62,438 bases of DNA. Origin: Actinomycetota bacterium. Its GTDB lineage: Bacteria; Actinomycetota; Thermoleophilia; Solirubrobacterales; Solirubrobacteraceae. A program made the position numbers and the translations under genes. The DNA is taken from assembly GCA_005883215.1 (NCBI GenBank), contig VAYS01000017.1:1-62438 (forward strand), written 5' to 3'. Positions 32,051 to 41,400 of this stretch are shown piece by piece. Below the pieces are notes generated by a model. It did no database searches. It saw only the letters and a list, made by a program, of their open reading frames with translations, and was not told where the DNA came from. Positions within the stretch are counted from its first letter, which is position 1; every line of letters starts with the position of its first letter.

Positions 32051-33340
32051 ATGCCCGACGCCGACCTCCACAACATCGAGACATACCTCATCGCCCTCTG
32101 TATCGGGGGCTGGTTACTCGCGCTCGTCTACATACAGCTGAGAAGGTCCCGGCCCGGATTTCAGATCACCGGACCATTGATCGTCGGAGTAGCGGTCCGG
32201 CTATCTCTCAGCCTGTTCGTGGCCGTCACTGGACTCGGAGCGAGCTTGCGGGGCGGCGATGAGCCAGGCTTCATCGATGCGGCGCAGCACCTCGGGGCGA
32301 CGACCCCTTGGTTGCACGCGATCACATCTGACCTCTATGTCGCCGTCTTCGGCGTGCAGCTAAAGCTGTTCAACGCGAGCTTGGAGAGTCTGCGGGTGAC
32401 CCAGGTATTCATCACCGTGATCGGCTTGGCACTGCTGGCCGCTGCCGTCTATGACCTCACAGACCAACGTCGGGCCCGGATTGCGGCATGGCTTCTCGCG
32501 CTTGAGCCCGCGAGCGCGTTTTTCAGTAGCTTGCTTCACAAGGAGCCGCTGATGTATTTGGCGGTTGGCCTGGCGATATATGGGGCCGCTCGCGTCTGGA
32601 GGCGCCTCGACACGGCGGGCTTAGCCCTGATGATTGGCGGGTGTCTCGTGGGAGTCGCGACACGCGACTATGCGGGGTTCTTCCTGCTCGCTGGTTGCGC
32701 CCTCGTTCTCTCCCACGCGTCCATTCTTCACCTCGGCCGAGGTCAAGCACGCTCGATACCTTTGCTGGTCCTCGTGATAGGCGCACTTGGGCTAGGTGCT
32801 GTGGAAGCCGTGAGGGTGACGCAGCCTGGATCTCCGGTGTTGAACCGACTCCGAGCTTCCCAGAGCTTTAACTCCGTCGATCCCAACTCTCATCTCGGAC
32901 TGGAACCCGTTGATTTCTCGAATCGAACATCGATTCTGGAGAGTCTCCCGGTCCGGATCCGGGACGTGCTCCTCCGTCCGTATCCTTGGCAAGTGCGCAA
33001 CCTCAGCCAGCAACTTGGCTTGCTCGGGACCGTGGTTGCCCTGTTGACTTTCTTCCTCCTGCTCCGCGTCCTCTGGTGGGCCAGAGGGTCGATCCTGCAA
33101 AGAGCAGGACCGATCATCTATCCGTCCCTGCTGACTTTGATCGCGTATGCGTTAACTACAGGCAACGCCGGCACCGGATTCAGGTACCGGACGAACATGA
33201 TCGGACCGGCGTTGGCACTGCTCGTGGTTCTTTGGCGCGTGCGCGCAACCGCAGGCCTAAGCGACGAGGGCCCTGCCCGAGCCGCAGGGGCTCGTTCGCG
33301 TATAGGCGCGCCGCGAATGGCGGCAGGATACCCGTGGTAG
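32051..33340 (+). CDS. Polytopic membrane protein, GT-C/O-antigen polymerase-like
   Basis: A 429-residue protein with about ten TM helices. The first outer loop contains LRGGDEPGFIDAAQHLG, in which the Asp-Glu pair sits where GT39/GT83-like GT-C enzymes hold their catalytic acid. FFSSLLHKEPLMYLAVGLAIYG and TRDYAGFFLLAG follow, and the last third holds a loop with SFNSVDPNSHLGLEP. It could polymerise or decorate repeat units outside the membrane. It is in the operon with the initiating transferase. I could not assign it to Wzy or GT-C with certainty. Confidence 0.62.
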   Translation: MPDADLHNIETYLIALCIGGWLLALVYIQLRRSRPGFQITGPLIVGVAVRLSLSLFVAVTGLGASLRGGDEPGFIDAAQHLGATTPWLHAITSDLYVAVFGVQLKLFNASLESLRVTQVFITVIGLALLAAAVYDLTDQRRARIAAWLLALEPASAFFSSLLHKEPLMYLAVGLAIYGAARVWRRLDTAGLALMIGGCLVGVATRDYAGFFLLAGCALVLSHASILHLGRGQARSIPLLVLVIGALGLGAVEAVRVTQPGSPVLNRLRASQSFNSVDPNSHLGLEPVDFSNRTSILESLPVRIRDVLLRPYPWQVRNLSQQLGLLGTVVALLTFFLLLRVLWWARGSILQRAGPIIYPSLLTLIAYALTTGNAGTGFRYRTNMIGPALALLVVLWRVRATAGLSDEGPARAAGARSRIGAPRMAAGYPW

Positions 33341-33434
33341 TCTGGCAGCCGAGCGGCGTTAGAGTCCGGGCACGTTAGCCAATGTCGCATGCTTCGGTAC
33401 GCACGGCTCACGTCGTGCCCGACCACAACACACC

Positions 33435-35090
33435 ATGAACTCACCTACCAGCCAGATTGACATCCGTCGCTACCTGAGGATCCTCTGGCGCTGGAAGCTC
33501 GTCTTCCTAGCCGTTGTGATCGTAGTGCCTGCCCTTGCCTACTTCCTGTCCGCACGGAATCCGAAGGTCTACGAATCCTCTGTCTTGATGCAGGTCTCGG
33601 GGGAGCCGGTAGATACCTCGCTCTTCGCGAACACGGCTGTGGGCGCGCGCCCCGCCCCGGCGGGGAGCGAGATCAATGTTGCTGCGCGCCTCATCCAGAC
33701 GACGGGTGTCGCCCAGGAGGCGGCCAGGCACCTGACAAATCCGCCCGCTAATCCCCGCAGCCTTCTGGGCTCAATCAACGTCAGTGCTGACTCCAATACC
33801 GGCTTCCTAACCATAACCGCAAGCAGCAGTGGGCCCCAGCGTGCTGCCCAAATCGCCACCGCCTTCGCTGACGCGGTCGTAGTGCAACGCGGCCAAGAAG
33901 CCACCAATCGGGTGGGCCAGGCGATCAACCAGCTCCGGGCCCAAGTCCAGAGGGTGAGGGACCCGGTCGAGCACCGCCAGCTCTCAGATCAGCTGCAACG
34001 CTTTCGCGCCCTTCAGGCGGCTCAGGGCGGCAACGCCACCATTATCGAGCCCGCAATAGTTCCGACCTCGGCTGTCTCTCCTAATCCGGGGCAGGCCGCC
34101 CGGCTGTCACTGATCATCGCGTTGTTGCTCGGCTTGGCAGCTGTCGCACTGGCCCAGACGTTGGATCGGCGAACCCGCGAGCCACATGACGTCGAGGAGC
34201 TTACAGGTCTACCCCTTTTGAGCGCGATTCCTCGCTCCGCGTTTCCAGGTCAAGGTCGTTCACACATGGTAGACGAGGCGTTCTACACACTGCGCGCGAG
34301 TCTGTCTTACTTCAATATCGATCGCGTCATAAAGACGGTCTTGGTGACGAGCCCGGCGCAAGGCGACGGAAAGACGACCGTGGCGGTCAACCTGGCACGA
34401 GCAATGGCCCGAGCAGGACTCAATGTAATCATCGTTGACGCCGACCTTCGTCGGCCACAAGTTCACCAGCGTCTCGAGGTGGCGCCCAGCGCAGGCCTCG
34501 GCGGCGTGCTTGTCGGAACCGCTCGGCTTCAAGATGTCTTGATCGATTCTAAAGTCGAAGGCGCATCGACCGGCAGGCTGCGTGTCCTACCTGCGGGTCC
34601 GCCCCCTCCGAATCCTTCCGAGCTCACCGGATCTCTCGCTATGCGCGACACACTTCAAGCACTGGGAGAGATGAGCGACATCGTCCTCATCGACAGCACA
34701 CCGGTTCTTGTAGTCAGTGACGCGATCCCACTGATGGATCGGGTCTCCGGCTTGCTAGTCGTCTGTCGCCTGAATCACACGTCCAAGGATGCCATGAGGC
34801 GGCTCCGTCATATGACCGAAGGTGGCAAGGGCATGGCTTTGGGCGTCGTAGCGACCGGTTCTGTGGCCGGTGGCATGTACGGCTACGGCTACGGCTACGG
34901 CTACCGCTATGGCTATGGCTACGCTCCGTCAAACGGAAGTGGTAACGGAGCTGAATCGTCGGAACGTAACGGCTCTGGGCGTCGACGCCTCCGCATCGGC
35001 CGGCGCACCGCGCGGGCGCCGACCGCTCCCACGGGTTCGCCCAACCCAGAGGCCTCCGAATCCTCATCCCCCGGCCAGGCTGATAGTTAG
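33435..35090 (+). CDS. Fused Wzz/BY-kinase (chain-length and tyrosine autokinase protein)
   Basis: 551 residues. The N-terminus has a cytoplasmic IDIRRYLRILWRWK, TM near 21-38, an extracellular Wzz domain with helical QINQLRAQVQRVRDP, a second TM near 222-241, then the kinase domain: Walker A SPAQGDGKTTVAVNLA near 306-321, Walker A' VIIVDADLRRPQ, Walker B DIVLIDSTPVLV. A Gly-Tyr tail near residues 481-498 has eight tyrosines, which is the autophosphorylation cluster. Such fused proteins control polymer length and export in Wzx/Wzy pathways. A 94-base gap upstream separates it from the polymerase-like gene. The last 50 residues are a basic, Ser/Pro-rich extension. Confidence 0.92.
   Translation: MNSPTSQIDIRRYLRILWRWKLVFLAVVIVVPALAYFLSARNPKVYESSVLMQVSGEPVDTSLFANTAVGARPAPAGSEINVAARLIQTTGVAQEAARHLTNPPANPRSLLGSINVSADSNTGFLTITASSSGPQRAAQIATAFADAVVVQRGQEATNRVGQAINQLRAQVQRVRDPVEHRQLSDQLQRFRALQAAQGGNATIIEPAIVPTSAVSPNPGQAARLSLIIALLLGLAAVALAQTLDRRTREPHDVEELTGLPLLSAIPRSAFPGQGRSHMVDEAFYTLRASLSYFNIDRVIKTVLVTSPAQGDGKTTVAVNLARAMARAGLNVIIVDADLRRPQVHQRLEVAPSAGLGGVLVGTARLQDVLIDSKVEGASTGRLRVLPAGPPPPNPSELTGSLAMRDTLQALGEMSDIVLIDSTPVLVVSDAIPLMDRVSGLLVVCRLNHTSKDAMRRLRHMTEGGKGMALGVVATGSVAGGMYGYGYGYGYRYGYGYAPSNGSGNGAESSERNGSGRRRLRIGRRTARAPTAPTGSPNPEASESSSPGQADS
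34875..34928 (+). repeat. Gly-Tyr coding repeat in the BY-kinase tail
   Basis: Tandem TACGGC/TATGGC hexamers, broken once by CGC (Arg), encode alternating Tyr-Gly. The unit could change copy number by slippage and so vary the number of phosphorylation sites. Confidence 0.8.
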
Positions 35091-35110
35091 CGGCGGCGCG
35101 GCGCTCGTCC

Positions 35111-36238
35111 CTACGCAAGCGCCCGGAGCATCCGAGCCACTTCGGGGGCCCAGCGCTCGTACGAGTACCACCGCCGGACGAACGCCTGTCCTCTCTCGCC
35201 CATCTCGCGGCGGGCGAGGGGATCGCTTGCCAAGTAGCGGAAGCTGGCCAGCCAGTCCTTCTGCGTACGAGCAAGGAGACCTCGCTCCGCACCAACGAGT
35301 TCGCTATTGACTCCCACCGGGGACGCCACGGCCGGAACACCAGCATTGAAGTAGCGGAGGAGCTTGTAGCCACACTTGCCGCGAGTCCAGGGGTCGTCAG
35401 GGAGCGGCATCAGACCGATGTCCATCTCGCTGAGCGCGCGCTCCTCTTCAAGGAGCGACCACGGGCGCGTCTCGACGCCTGGGACCCCAAAGTCTGTATG
35501 GGCCCCGATGAGAAGCAAGCGGGCACGCAGGCCATTGCGGTTGAAATCGGAGAATGCCTGTACAGCAGGCTTGAGATAGCCGCTGGTGGACCCCGAGCCG
35601 ATCCAGCCCAAGGTGAGCAGCCCGGAGTTGCCCTTCGCGCGGGCCGAGTGGCCCCGTGCGTCGATGCACGAAGGGATGACCTCGACATGCTTGTTCCAGA
35701 CGTACGCACGGTCGGCGAGGTAGCTGTTTCCAGCCAGTACGAGGCGCGCCGATGACACGTACCGCACCCATCTCTCGGCTTCTCGTTTTAGCCAGGCGAA
35801 TCTTCGGTTCACGGGAAGAATGGACCCGAGGAACAAGGCGTCATCAAAGTCATAAACATCAATCCTTCGGGGGGGATCGATGCCCGGCAGCGCGAACATC
35901 ATCAGCAGGCGGTGGATCATCACCAGAGCGTCTGGGCCCGCGGGCTTGCGTAGAGCGACACGCGCGGTACTTCGCAGAAGGACAGACGCCTTCGCCCTTG
36001 CCGAAGCCATGGATTCGAGGAGCTTGTATTCGGGGACGGTGAGCGATGGGCGAAAGTCGACATCCACCCCTCGGTCTCGCAGGTAAGGCGCGAATCCAGT
36101 TATCCGAACCCGAGGACTGGCCGCGGAATCGGGATAGGCCGAGTAAGCCGCGATCGACGTCGAGCTTTCCACGCTATGGACCATGGCGGAATCTCTCGCG
36201 GCCGTCCCTGGCGGGACGAGCAACCCTTTCGGCGGCAC
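35111..36238 (-). CDS. GT4-like glycosyltransferase
   Basis: About 357-375 residues. The acceptor half is unusual: VRITGFAPYLRDRGVDVDFRPSLTVPEY, then RIDVYDFDDALFLGS, where the DFDDA motif is typical of a subgroup of GT4-like proteins. The donor half has LTLGWIGSGSTSGYL, IGLMPLPDDPWTRGKCGYKLLRYFNAGVPAVASPVG with KCGYKLLRYFNAG as the donor loop. The longest frame starts with GTG 16 bases after the asnB stop; a later ATG (36184) starts nearer the conserved part. It is cotranscribed with asnB. Donor unknown. Confidence 0.78.
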   Translation of the reverse strand: MPPKGLLVPPGTAARDSAMVHSVESSTSIAAYSAYPDSAASPRVRITGFAPYLRDRGVDVDFRPSLTVPEYKLLESMASARAKASVLLRSTARVALRKPAGPDALVMIHRLLMMFALPGIDPPRRIDVYDFDDALFLGSILPVNRRFAWLKREAERWVRYVSSARLVLAGNSYLADRAYVWNKHVEVIPSCIDARGHSARAKGNSGLLTLGWIGSGSTSGYLKPAVQAFSDFNRNGLRARLLLIGAHTDFGVPGVETRPWSLLEEERALSEMDIGLMPLPDDPWTRGKCGYKLLRYFNAGVPAVASPVGVNSELVGAERGLLARTQKDWLASFRYLASDPLARREMGERGQAFVRRWYSYERWAPEVARMLRALA

Positions 36239-36253
36239 CCGCCTTCGCCTTTC

Positions 36254-38131
36254 TCACCAGCCCTCCCTTCGGAGGAATAGCTCGAGGGTCAGCAACGTCC
36301 AGAGAGCTTGGCCGTGTTCTCTTACTCCGTCCTCGTGCTCAAAAAGCATCCGGCGTACATGATCGTGGCGCAAGTGGGCTCCCACCCTGGCATCCTTGGC
36401 GCCCAACGTACTGCGCACATATTCGCGCAGGTCCTCCCTAAACCACCGATCTAGAGGAACTCCGAAACCTTTCTTCGGTCTAGCGAGGATCTTGCTCGGC
36501 AGTAAGTCGGACACCGCATGCCTCAGTACGCGCTTGCGCGCAGGTCCGTACGCCTTGAAACGCGATGGCAGGCTCATCGCGAGCTCGAGCAGCTGAATGT
36601 CGAGCAGCGGGCAGCGGATCTCCAACCCATGGGCCATGCTCATACGATCGGTCTTTACCAGCAGATCATCCACCAGGTAGGAACGAAGATTGAGATCGAG
36701 CAGCCGATCAAGCGTCGATCCGCCCTCGGACCCCCTCCAGATGTCGTCAAACAGATTGGCCCCGCATTCAGCCGACGCTCCGACGAGCTGGCGCCGATCC
36801 CGCTCCTTTACGAAGCTCACTAGGCTTTGCAAAGCCCCGGGCAGACCAACTTCGGCGGCGTCGAAGAACCGCTCCGCTCTGGCTGGATCACCGAGAAAAC
36901 TCCGCGGCGCGGCGCGGAGCGCCCCGAGGATCGCATGCATCATCGGTGCAGGCATCCGCGACAAGCGGTCCGCGATCAGCGCACCTGTGAACCGCTCATA
37001 GCCGGCGAAGAGCTCATCACCGCCGTCTCCGGCCAAAGCGACCTTGACATGGCCCTTCGTCAGTTCAGAGAGGAGAAAGGTGGGGATGGCGCTGGAATCG
37101 CCAAATGGCTGGTCGTGATGCCACAGGAGCCGATCCACAAGCTCAATCGCGTCCGGACGCACGACGAACTCGTGGTGCTCTGCGCCGATACGGTTCGCTA
37201 CAAGCCGTGCATACGAACGCTCGTCAAAACCCTCGCCCTCGTCGAAGCCGACGGTGAACGTGGCTACAGCCCGCGAGGTGTTCTGGGCCATGAGGGCGAC
37301 AACAGCACTCGAATCTAGGCCGCCGCTCAGGAAGGCACCAACGCGGACATCGGCCACGAGACGTTTGCTCACCGCGCGATCGAGCTCGGCCCTAACCAAT
37401 GCCGCCGCATCACCGAAGGACACCTCCCGTCGAGGCAGATCGCTCGCCCCGGGGATGCGCGGCTTCCAGAACGCTTCGATGCGAGGCTCCTCCCCTGCGG
37501 TCAATGTGAGGACGTGCCCTGGGGGGAGGCTCTTCACTCCGGCAAAGAATGTGCGGGTCTCGGGCACATAGCCTAGAGCCAAGTATGCGGGGATTACTTC
37601 GCGGTCAAGCTCCCGGGCAACCTTTGGATCGGCGAGTACGGCCTTGATCTCGCTGGCAAATACCAGTCGTCCGTCCCGGTACCAGTAATAAAGAGGCTTC
37701 TTTCCAAGCCGGTCCCGTCCGAGCACCACCCGACGGTTACCGGCGTCGATGAGCGCGAAGGCGAACATGCCGTCGAGCCGCCGCGCGAGTGAAACTGGGT
37801 CAGGCTCCTCCTCAATCAGGTGCGCAAGTACCTCGGTATCTCCCGTACTTCTGAATAGATGCCCATGCCGGTGCAGTTCCTCACGCAGCTGCCGAAAATT
37901 GTAGATCTCCCCGTTGAGAAGGACGCCCACCGACCGATCCTCATTCTGAATGACCGGATCGCCGGAACTGAGATCTACTATTGAGAGACGGGTCTGCGCC
38001 ACAACCGTCCCTGGCGCGTCAAACCGCCCCTTGGCATCTGGCCCTCGATGCTGCAGTAGGGCCAGCTGTCGCTCGATGCTGGCATGAACTAGGTCACCGC
38101 TGCGTACGACGACGCCCGAGATTCCGCACAT
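36254..38131 (-). CDS. asnB: Asparagine synthetase B (glutamine-hydrolysing) family protein
   Basis: 625 residues. The N-terminal glutaminase has Cys2 in MCGISGVV, RGPDAKGRF, LNGEIYNF and STGDTEVLAH; the synthetase half has GAFLSGGLDSSAVVAL (PP-loop), DGGDELFAGY, KTDRMSMAHGLEIRCPLLD and RPKKGFGVPLDRW. Members of this XrtA/exopolysaccharide-type subfamily often sit in capsule loci, where they may amidate a uronic acid or peptide side chain and not make asparagine. All catalytic motifs look intact. It is the first gene of a two-gene unit with a GT4 gene and is divergent from a methyltransferase gene. Confidence 0.92.
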   Translation of the reverse strand: MCGISGVVVRSGDLVHASIERQLALLQHRGPDAKGRFDAPGTVVAQTRLSIVDLSSGDPVIQNEDRSVGVLLNGEIYNFRQLREELHRHGHLFRSTGDTEVLAHLIEEEPDPVSLARRLDGMFAFALIDAGNRRVVLGRDRLGKKPLYYWYRDGRLVFASEIKAVLADPKVARELDREVIPAYLALGYVPETRTFFAGVKSLPPGHVLTLTAGEEPRIEAFWKPRIPGASDLPRREVSFGDAAALVRAELDRAVSKRLVADVRVGAFLSGGLDSSAVVALMAQNTSRAVATFTVGFDEGEGFDERSYARLVANRIGAEHHEFVVRPDAIELVDRLLWHHDQPFGDSSAIPTFLLSELTKGHVKVALAGDGGDELFAGYERFTGALIADRLSRMPAPMMHAILGALRAAPRSFLGDPARAERFFDAAEVGLPGALQSLVSFVKERDRRQLVGASAECGANLFDDIWRGSEGGSTLDRLLDLNLRSYLVDDLLVKTDRMSMAHGLEIRCPLLDIQLLELAMSLPSRFKAYGPARKRVLRHAVSDLLPSKILARPKKGFGVPLDRWFREDLREYVRSTLGAKDARVGAHLRHDHVRRMLFEHEDGVREHGQALWTLLTLELFLRREGW

Positions 38132-38343
38132 ATAGGTCGGGTCAGGTGGGGATCAAGTACATAACGCTGGTTAGCCCATCGCCCGGAACGACAGACAGTA
38201 TTCTGCGGTTTCGCCCCCGGGGACGCGGCCATCCTGAAACCAAGCCTTGCATGACGACCGGGGTGGATTCGTCGTCTATGGCGAGCGAGCGCAGACACCA
38301 CCCGCCCGAGAGAACGAATACTGGCCGCCGCCGATGGTGCGCC

Positions 38344-39273
38344 ATGCCCTTACCAGGACGCCAGAACGAGGCCAATCAGACCGACGACAGTCCGGCGGAC
38401 GCTCGACGCCCCGCCTGTCCAGCCTGCGGGGAGCCCGATCAGTGGCATCACACCCGCTATCGGAAGACGGGCCTCGTCCGCTGCCGCGCGTGTGACCTCA
38501 CGTTCGCCTCTCGCCTTCCTTCTCAAGAGCAGCTAGACGATCACTACGCACGTTATCCCGCCATCGGAGCGGTGTCCAATCTGACCCGGAGAAGATATCG
38601 TGAGATTCTTCACGAGCTCTACGCATTCCGCCAGACCGGCCGTTTGCTCGACATCGGCTGCGGCGATGGCCATTTCCTCAAGACCGCACGGGACCAGGGC
38701 TGGAAGGCATACGGCAGCGAAATGGGGCCCCAAGCGGTCGAGCGCTGCCGCGCGCAAGGCCTTGACGTGCGGCCCGCTCCCTTCCTGCCTGAGCCGGGCG
38801 AGCCAGATAGCTTCGACGTGGTAACGGCGTTCGAGGTGCTAGAGCACGTCCTCGAGCCACGCAGGGAGCTCGAGCGGATGCTCGCCCTCCTCAGACCAGG
38901 AGGATGCCTTTATTTAACGACTCCCAACTTCGCCTCCTTGACTCGGCGCGTACTTGGGGAGCGCTGGAGCGTCTTGCAGTACCCCGAACACCTGAACTAC
39001 TTCTCACCGACCACGCTTGATCGGCTCTTGAGCAACATGGGCCTGCGTCAGATTTACGTCCGCACCACCGGGGTGAGCCCCTATGCCTATCTGAGTGCTA
39101 TCGGACGCATACATCACCAACTCACCCGAACGGGCGTGGGCACCGGCGTCGACCAGCGGCTGCGGGCAGGAATCGAGCAGCGGTCTACCACCGACTCGGC
39201 GGTTCGTGACGTGAACCGCCTGCTCAGCTTGTTGCGGCTGGGCGAAACGATCAAGGCGTTATACCGGCTGTAA
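38344..39273 (+). CDS. SAM-dependent methyltransferase with N-terminal zinc ribbon
   Basis: About 309 residues from the chosen ATG. A two-CxxC zinc ribbon opens the protein (CPACGEPDQ and VRCRACDLTFASRLP), then HYARYPAIGAVSNLTRRRYREIL, motif I LLDIGCGDGHFLKTARDQG, SFDVVTAFEVLEHVLEPRRELERM and LLRPGGCLYLTTPNF, and HLNYFSPTTLDRLLSNMG. This ribbon plus Methyltransf_11/23 layout is typical of sugar methyltransferases in glycan clusters. The frame is open 121 codons further upstream, with two other ATGs at 38260 and 38278; that part has no conserved features and overlaps asnB. About 210 bases separate it from asnB. Confidence 0.76.
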   Translation: MPLPGRQNEANQTDDSPADARRPACPACGEPDQWHHTRYRKTGLVRCRACDLTFASRLPSQEQLDDHYARYPAIGAVSNLTRRRYREILHELYAFRQTGRLLDIGCGDGHFLKTARDQGWKAYGSEMGPQAVERCRAQGLDVRPAPFLPEPGEPDSFDVVTAFEVLEHVLEPRRELERMLALLRPGGCLYLTTPNFASLTRRVLGERWSVLQYPEHLNYFSPTTLDRLLSNMGLRQIYVRTTGVSPYAYLSAIGRIHHQLTRTGVGTGVDQRLRAGIEQRSTTDSAVRDVNRLLSLLRLGETIKALYRL

Positions 39274-39456
39274 CTGCCCGGCGGTGCGATCCAGTGGCGT
39301 CGGTTGTGTGTCGTTCTACATCGCGGCGCGAGCGCTCCGCCAGGACGCCTAGGCAATCGAAGCGCCGCTTCCAATCGAGGATCCACGGGATGAGCACTTG
39401 CAGCGGGCCGGGGTTTGCTCCGACCTAAACTACCGCCGAGTGGGGACGGCTCGTCC

Positions 39457-40296
39457 TCACGGCGCAGTTCCCTTCGAGCGGGCCCGGCACGCACGCGCGT
39501 ACGCCTGCCGTGCAAAATCCATTGGGTCCACCACCAGCATGCGCAATCTGTGCGCCCACCGCCCCACGAAGGCGCCTGTGCGCCCAGATCGCTTGAATTC
39601 ATGCCACAGCGTTTCCGCGGGCAGATGCCCAAAATCGATTGCCAAGCCTTCGTCGCGTGCATATTCCTTGGCGGCACGCGCCCAGCGGCCTGCGTTGACA
39701 GCCGTGCACACATAGTGCATTCCCCAGAAATGATCATTACCGTTGAATCGTTTTACGCTTAGGAACGTCGGCCCGTAGTCACGACTTCTACGCGTACCCT
39801 CGAGTTCGAACTCCCACGGCGTTTCGCCGGGAACGAGCAGCTCGCGCAGTACCTCCCGGCGCCAGATCGATAGCTGGAGCGAGGTACGGTAAGGCGCGTC
39901 AGCTGCGATTACGCCTAGGCGTGTATCCCCCGGAAAATCGCGATCTGGATGTGGAAGCGCTACAAGGCGTATGTAGTTCAGATCGCGGGTGTCCATTAGG
40001 GCCACGTACTCCTCAACACGGGTAGTGTCTACTGTTTGGGTTAGCCAGTAATCTTCCTGAAAGTACATGACATAGGGTTCGGCCAGCCGTCCCAATGCAG
40101 CGAGCATACGCCGCGACCAATCCATGTCGCCCACCTTGAGCACCGTTATTCTTGGGAGGGCGGGGTCCATCGAATTTGTTATCAGATGGACTCGGTAAGG
40201 ACAGTCCGGCCAGTACTTTCGGATCCCGTGCGCCAGCGCACCCCAGCAGCGAGAATAACCATCGAATGAGCTCACTAAAACGTCTACGCCGTTCAC
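39457..40296 (-). CDS. Putative glycosyltransferase (QEDYWL family)
   Basis: 279 residues, GT-A-like. It opens VDVLVSSFDGYSRCWGALAHGI and has YRVHLITNSMDPALPRI, then PYVMYFQEDYWLTQTVDTTRV, where QEDYWL probably stands for the DxD metal motif. YRTSLQLSIWRREVLRELLVPGETPWEFELEGTRRS is the conserved acceptor-side block. I have seen this protein type in LPS and capsule loci but no CAZy family comes to mind. The start is GTG with GGGAGAGAG upstream. The 183 bases before it and the following methyltransferase gene contain nothing evident. Confidence 0.66.
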   Translation of the reverse strand: MNGVDVLVSSFDGYSRCWGALAHGIRKYWPDCPYRVHLITNSMDPALPRITVLKVGDMDWSRRMLAALGRLAEPYVMYFQEDYWLTQTVDTTRVEEYVALMDTRDLNYIRLVALPHPDRDFPGDTRLGVIAADAPYRTSLQLSIWRREVLRELLVPGETPWEFELEGTRRSRDYGPTFLSVKRFNGNDHFWGMHYVCTAVNAGRWARAAKEYARDEGLAIDFGHLPAETLWHEFKRSGRTGAFVGRWAHRLRMLVVDPMDFARQAYARACRARSKGTAP

Positions 40297-40587
40297 TGGT
40301 CTCTCTCCCGCCGTCGCTCAAGCCGCCGCCCTTGAAACGGTCGCGACCGAACAGGGATCCGACGCGTGGTAGGGCTCAGGTGACGTAAAATCTCGACATT
40401 CACGCTCTGGTTGCCCATGTTAGCTCGGTGTGGTGGCCACGAGCGGCTTTGGACCGCGCCCCTCCCGAACTAGCCCGCTACCGTACGGAGGTGAGTTCAT
40501 GCACTTAGAGTCGTACACATGGCTCCATGGCACGGCGGGTGAAGCTCGCCGGCGTCGTAGATATAACCGCGTCCCATCGCTCTCGAG

Positions 40588-41400
40588 TTATGAGGCGAGG
40601 GCCGCTCGCCGAAAGCGGAACATGCCACAGGCGTAATGGGCGTCCTTGGCCTCGGCTGGGCTCGAGTTTGGGCGAAACCGACCGGAGTCATCTACCAAGG
40701 AGAAGTCGACGAGCTGAAGGTCGGCAAAATAGCGGAGGATCTGACCCGGAGAATGGATCCGGTGAGCGTTGAAGCACAGCCGCGGTCGACCAACCGGAAC
40801 GGAAAACAGTAGCTCGCCGCCGGGCGCCAGGACCCGAGAGAGTTCGCGAGCCGCGAGCTGAGTGCCGCGAGGTTCGAGACCATCGCCGTACCTGCCGAGC
40901 CCAATATGCTCCGCTACGTGTAGGCACGAAAGCGAGTGGACTGATCGGCTCTTCAGGGGCAGGCTTAGGAGGTCGCCTGCGATGCAACGCACGCCCTCAA
41001 TTTTCTCACCAAGCGGTCGCATATCGATAAACACAACCTGCGTCATGCATGTCAGAAACGCTACCCACGGCAGATACGAGCCGACATCAATGTGTTCGGC
41101 CGGGGATCGGCGTGCGATGCACTTGGCGCCCCAAGCTCCCTGGTGGACATAATGGGGGTCGATTATCGATGTCTCCGTTCGGTCATACAGCTCTGGCCAT
41201 AAGTCCCATAGCCTTATTGGTTCTGCCCCGGGCATTCTCCGATATGTCCGAGCAGCATGGAGGAAACGGACGAACTCGCCCGGGAGTCTGCGCAATCGGT
41301 CGGGCGCGGCGATAACGGCCATCCACCGCGCCAGAGGAGCCCGCCAGCGTCTATGCCCTGGCTCCGGTCCACCGAAGGCTTGGGTGAACAATGCGATCAT
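40588..41400 (-). CDS. DUF268 methyltransferase-like protein
   Basis: 270 residues of the DUF268 type: DIDPHYVHQGAWGAKCIARRSPAEHIDVGS-like sequence, VVFIDMRPLGEKIEGVRCIAGDLLSLP, SLSCLHVAEHIGLGRYGDGLEPRGTQLAARELSRVLAPGGELLFSVPVG, and FNAHRIHSPGQILRYFADL. The fold should be a Rossmann methyltransferase, but the glycine-rich motif I is weak. Members accompany surface-glycan genes. The last part, SLVDDSGRFRPN and HYACGMFRFRR, is the family end. The 291 bases between it and the downstream glycosyltransferase gene have no gene. Confidence 0.72.
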   Translation of the reverse strand: MIALFTQAFGGPEPGHRRWRAPLARWMAVIAAPDRLRRLPGEFVRFLHAARTYRRMPGAEPIRLWDLWPELYDRTETSIIDPHYVHQGAWGAKCIARRSPAEHIDVGSYLPWVAFLTCMTQVVFIDMRPLGEKIEGVRCIAGDLLSLPLKSRSVHSLSCLHVAEHIGLGRYGDGLEPRGTQLAARELSRVLAPGGELLFSVPVGRPRLCFNAHRIHSPGQILRYFADLQLVDFSLVDDSGRFRPNSSPAEAKDAHYACGMFRFRRAALAS

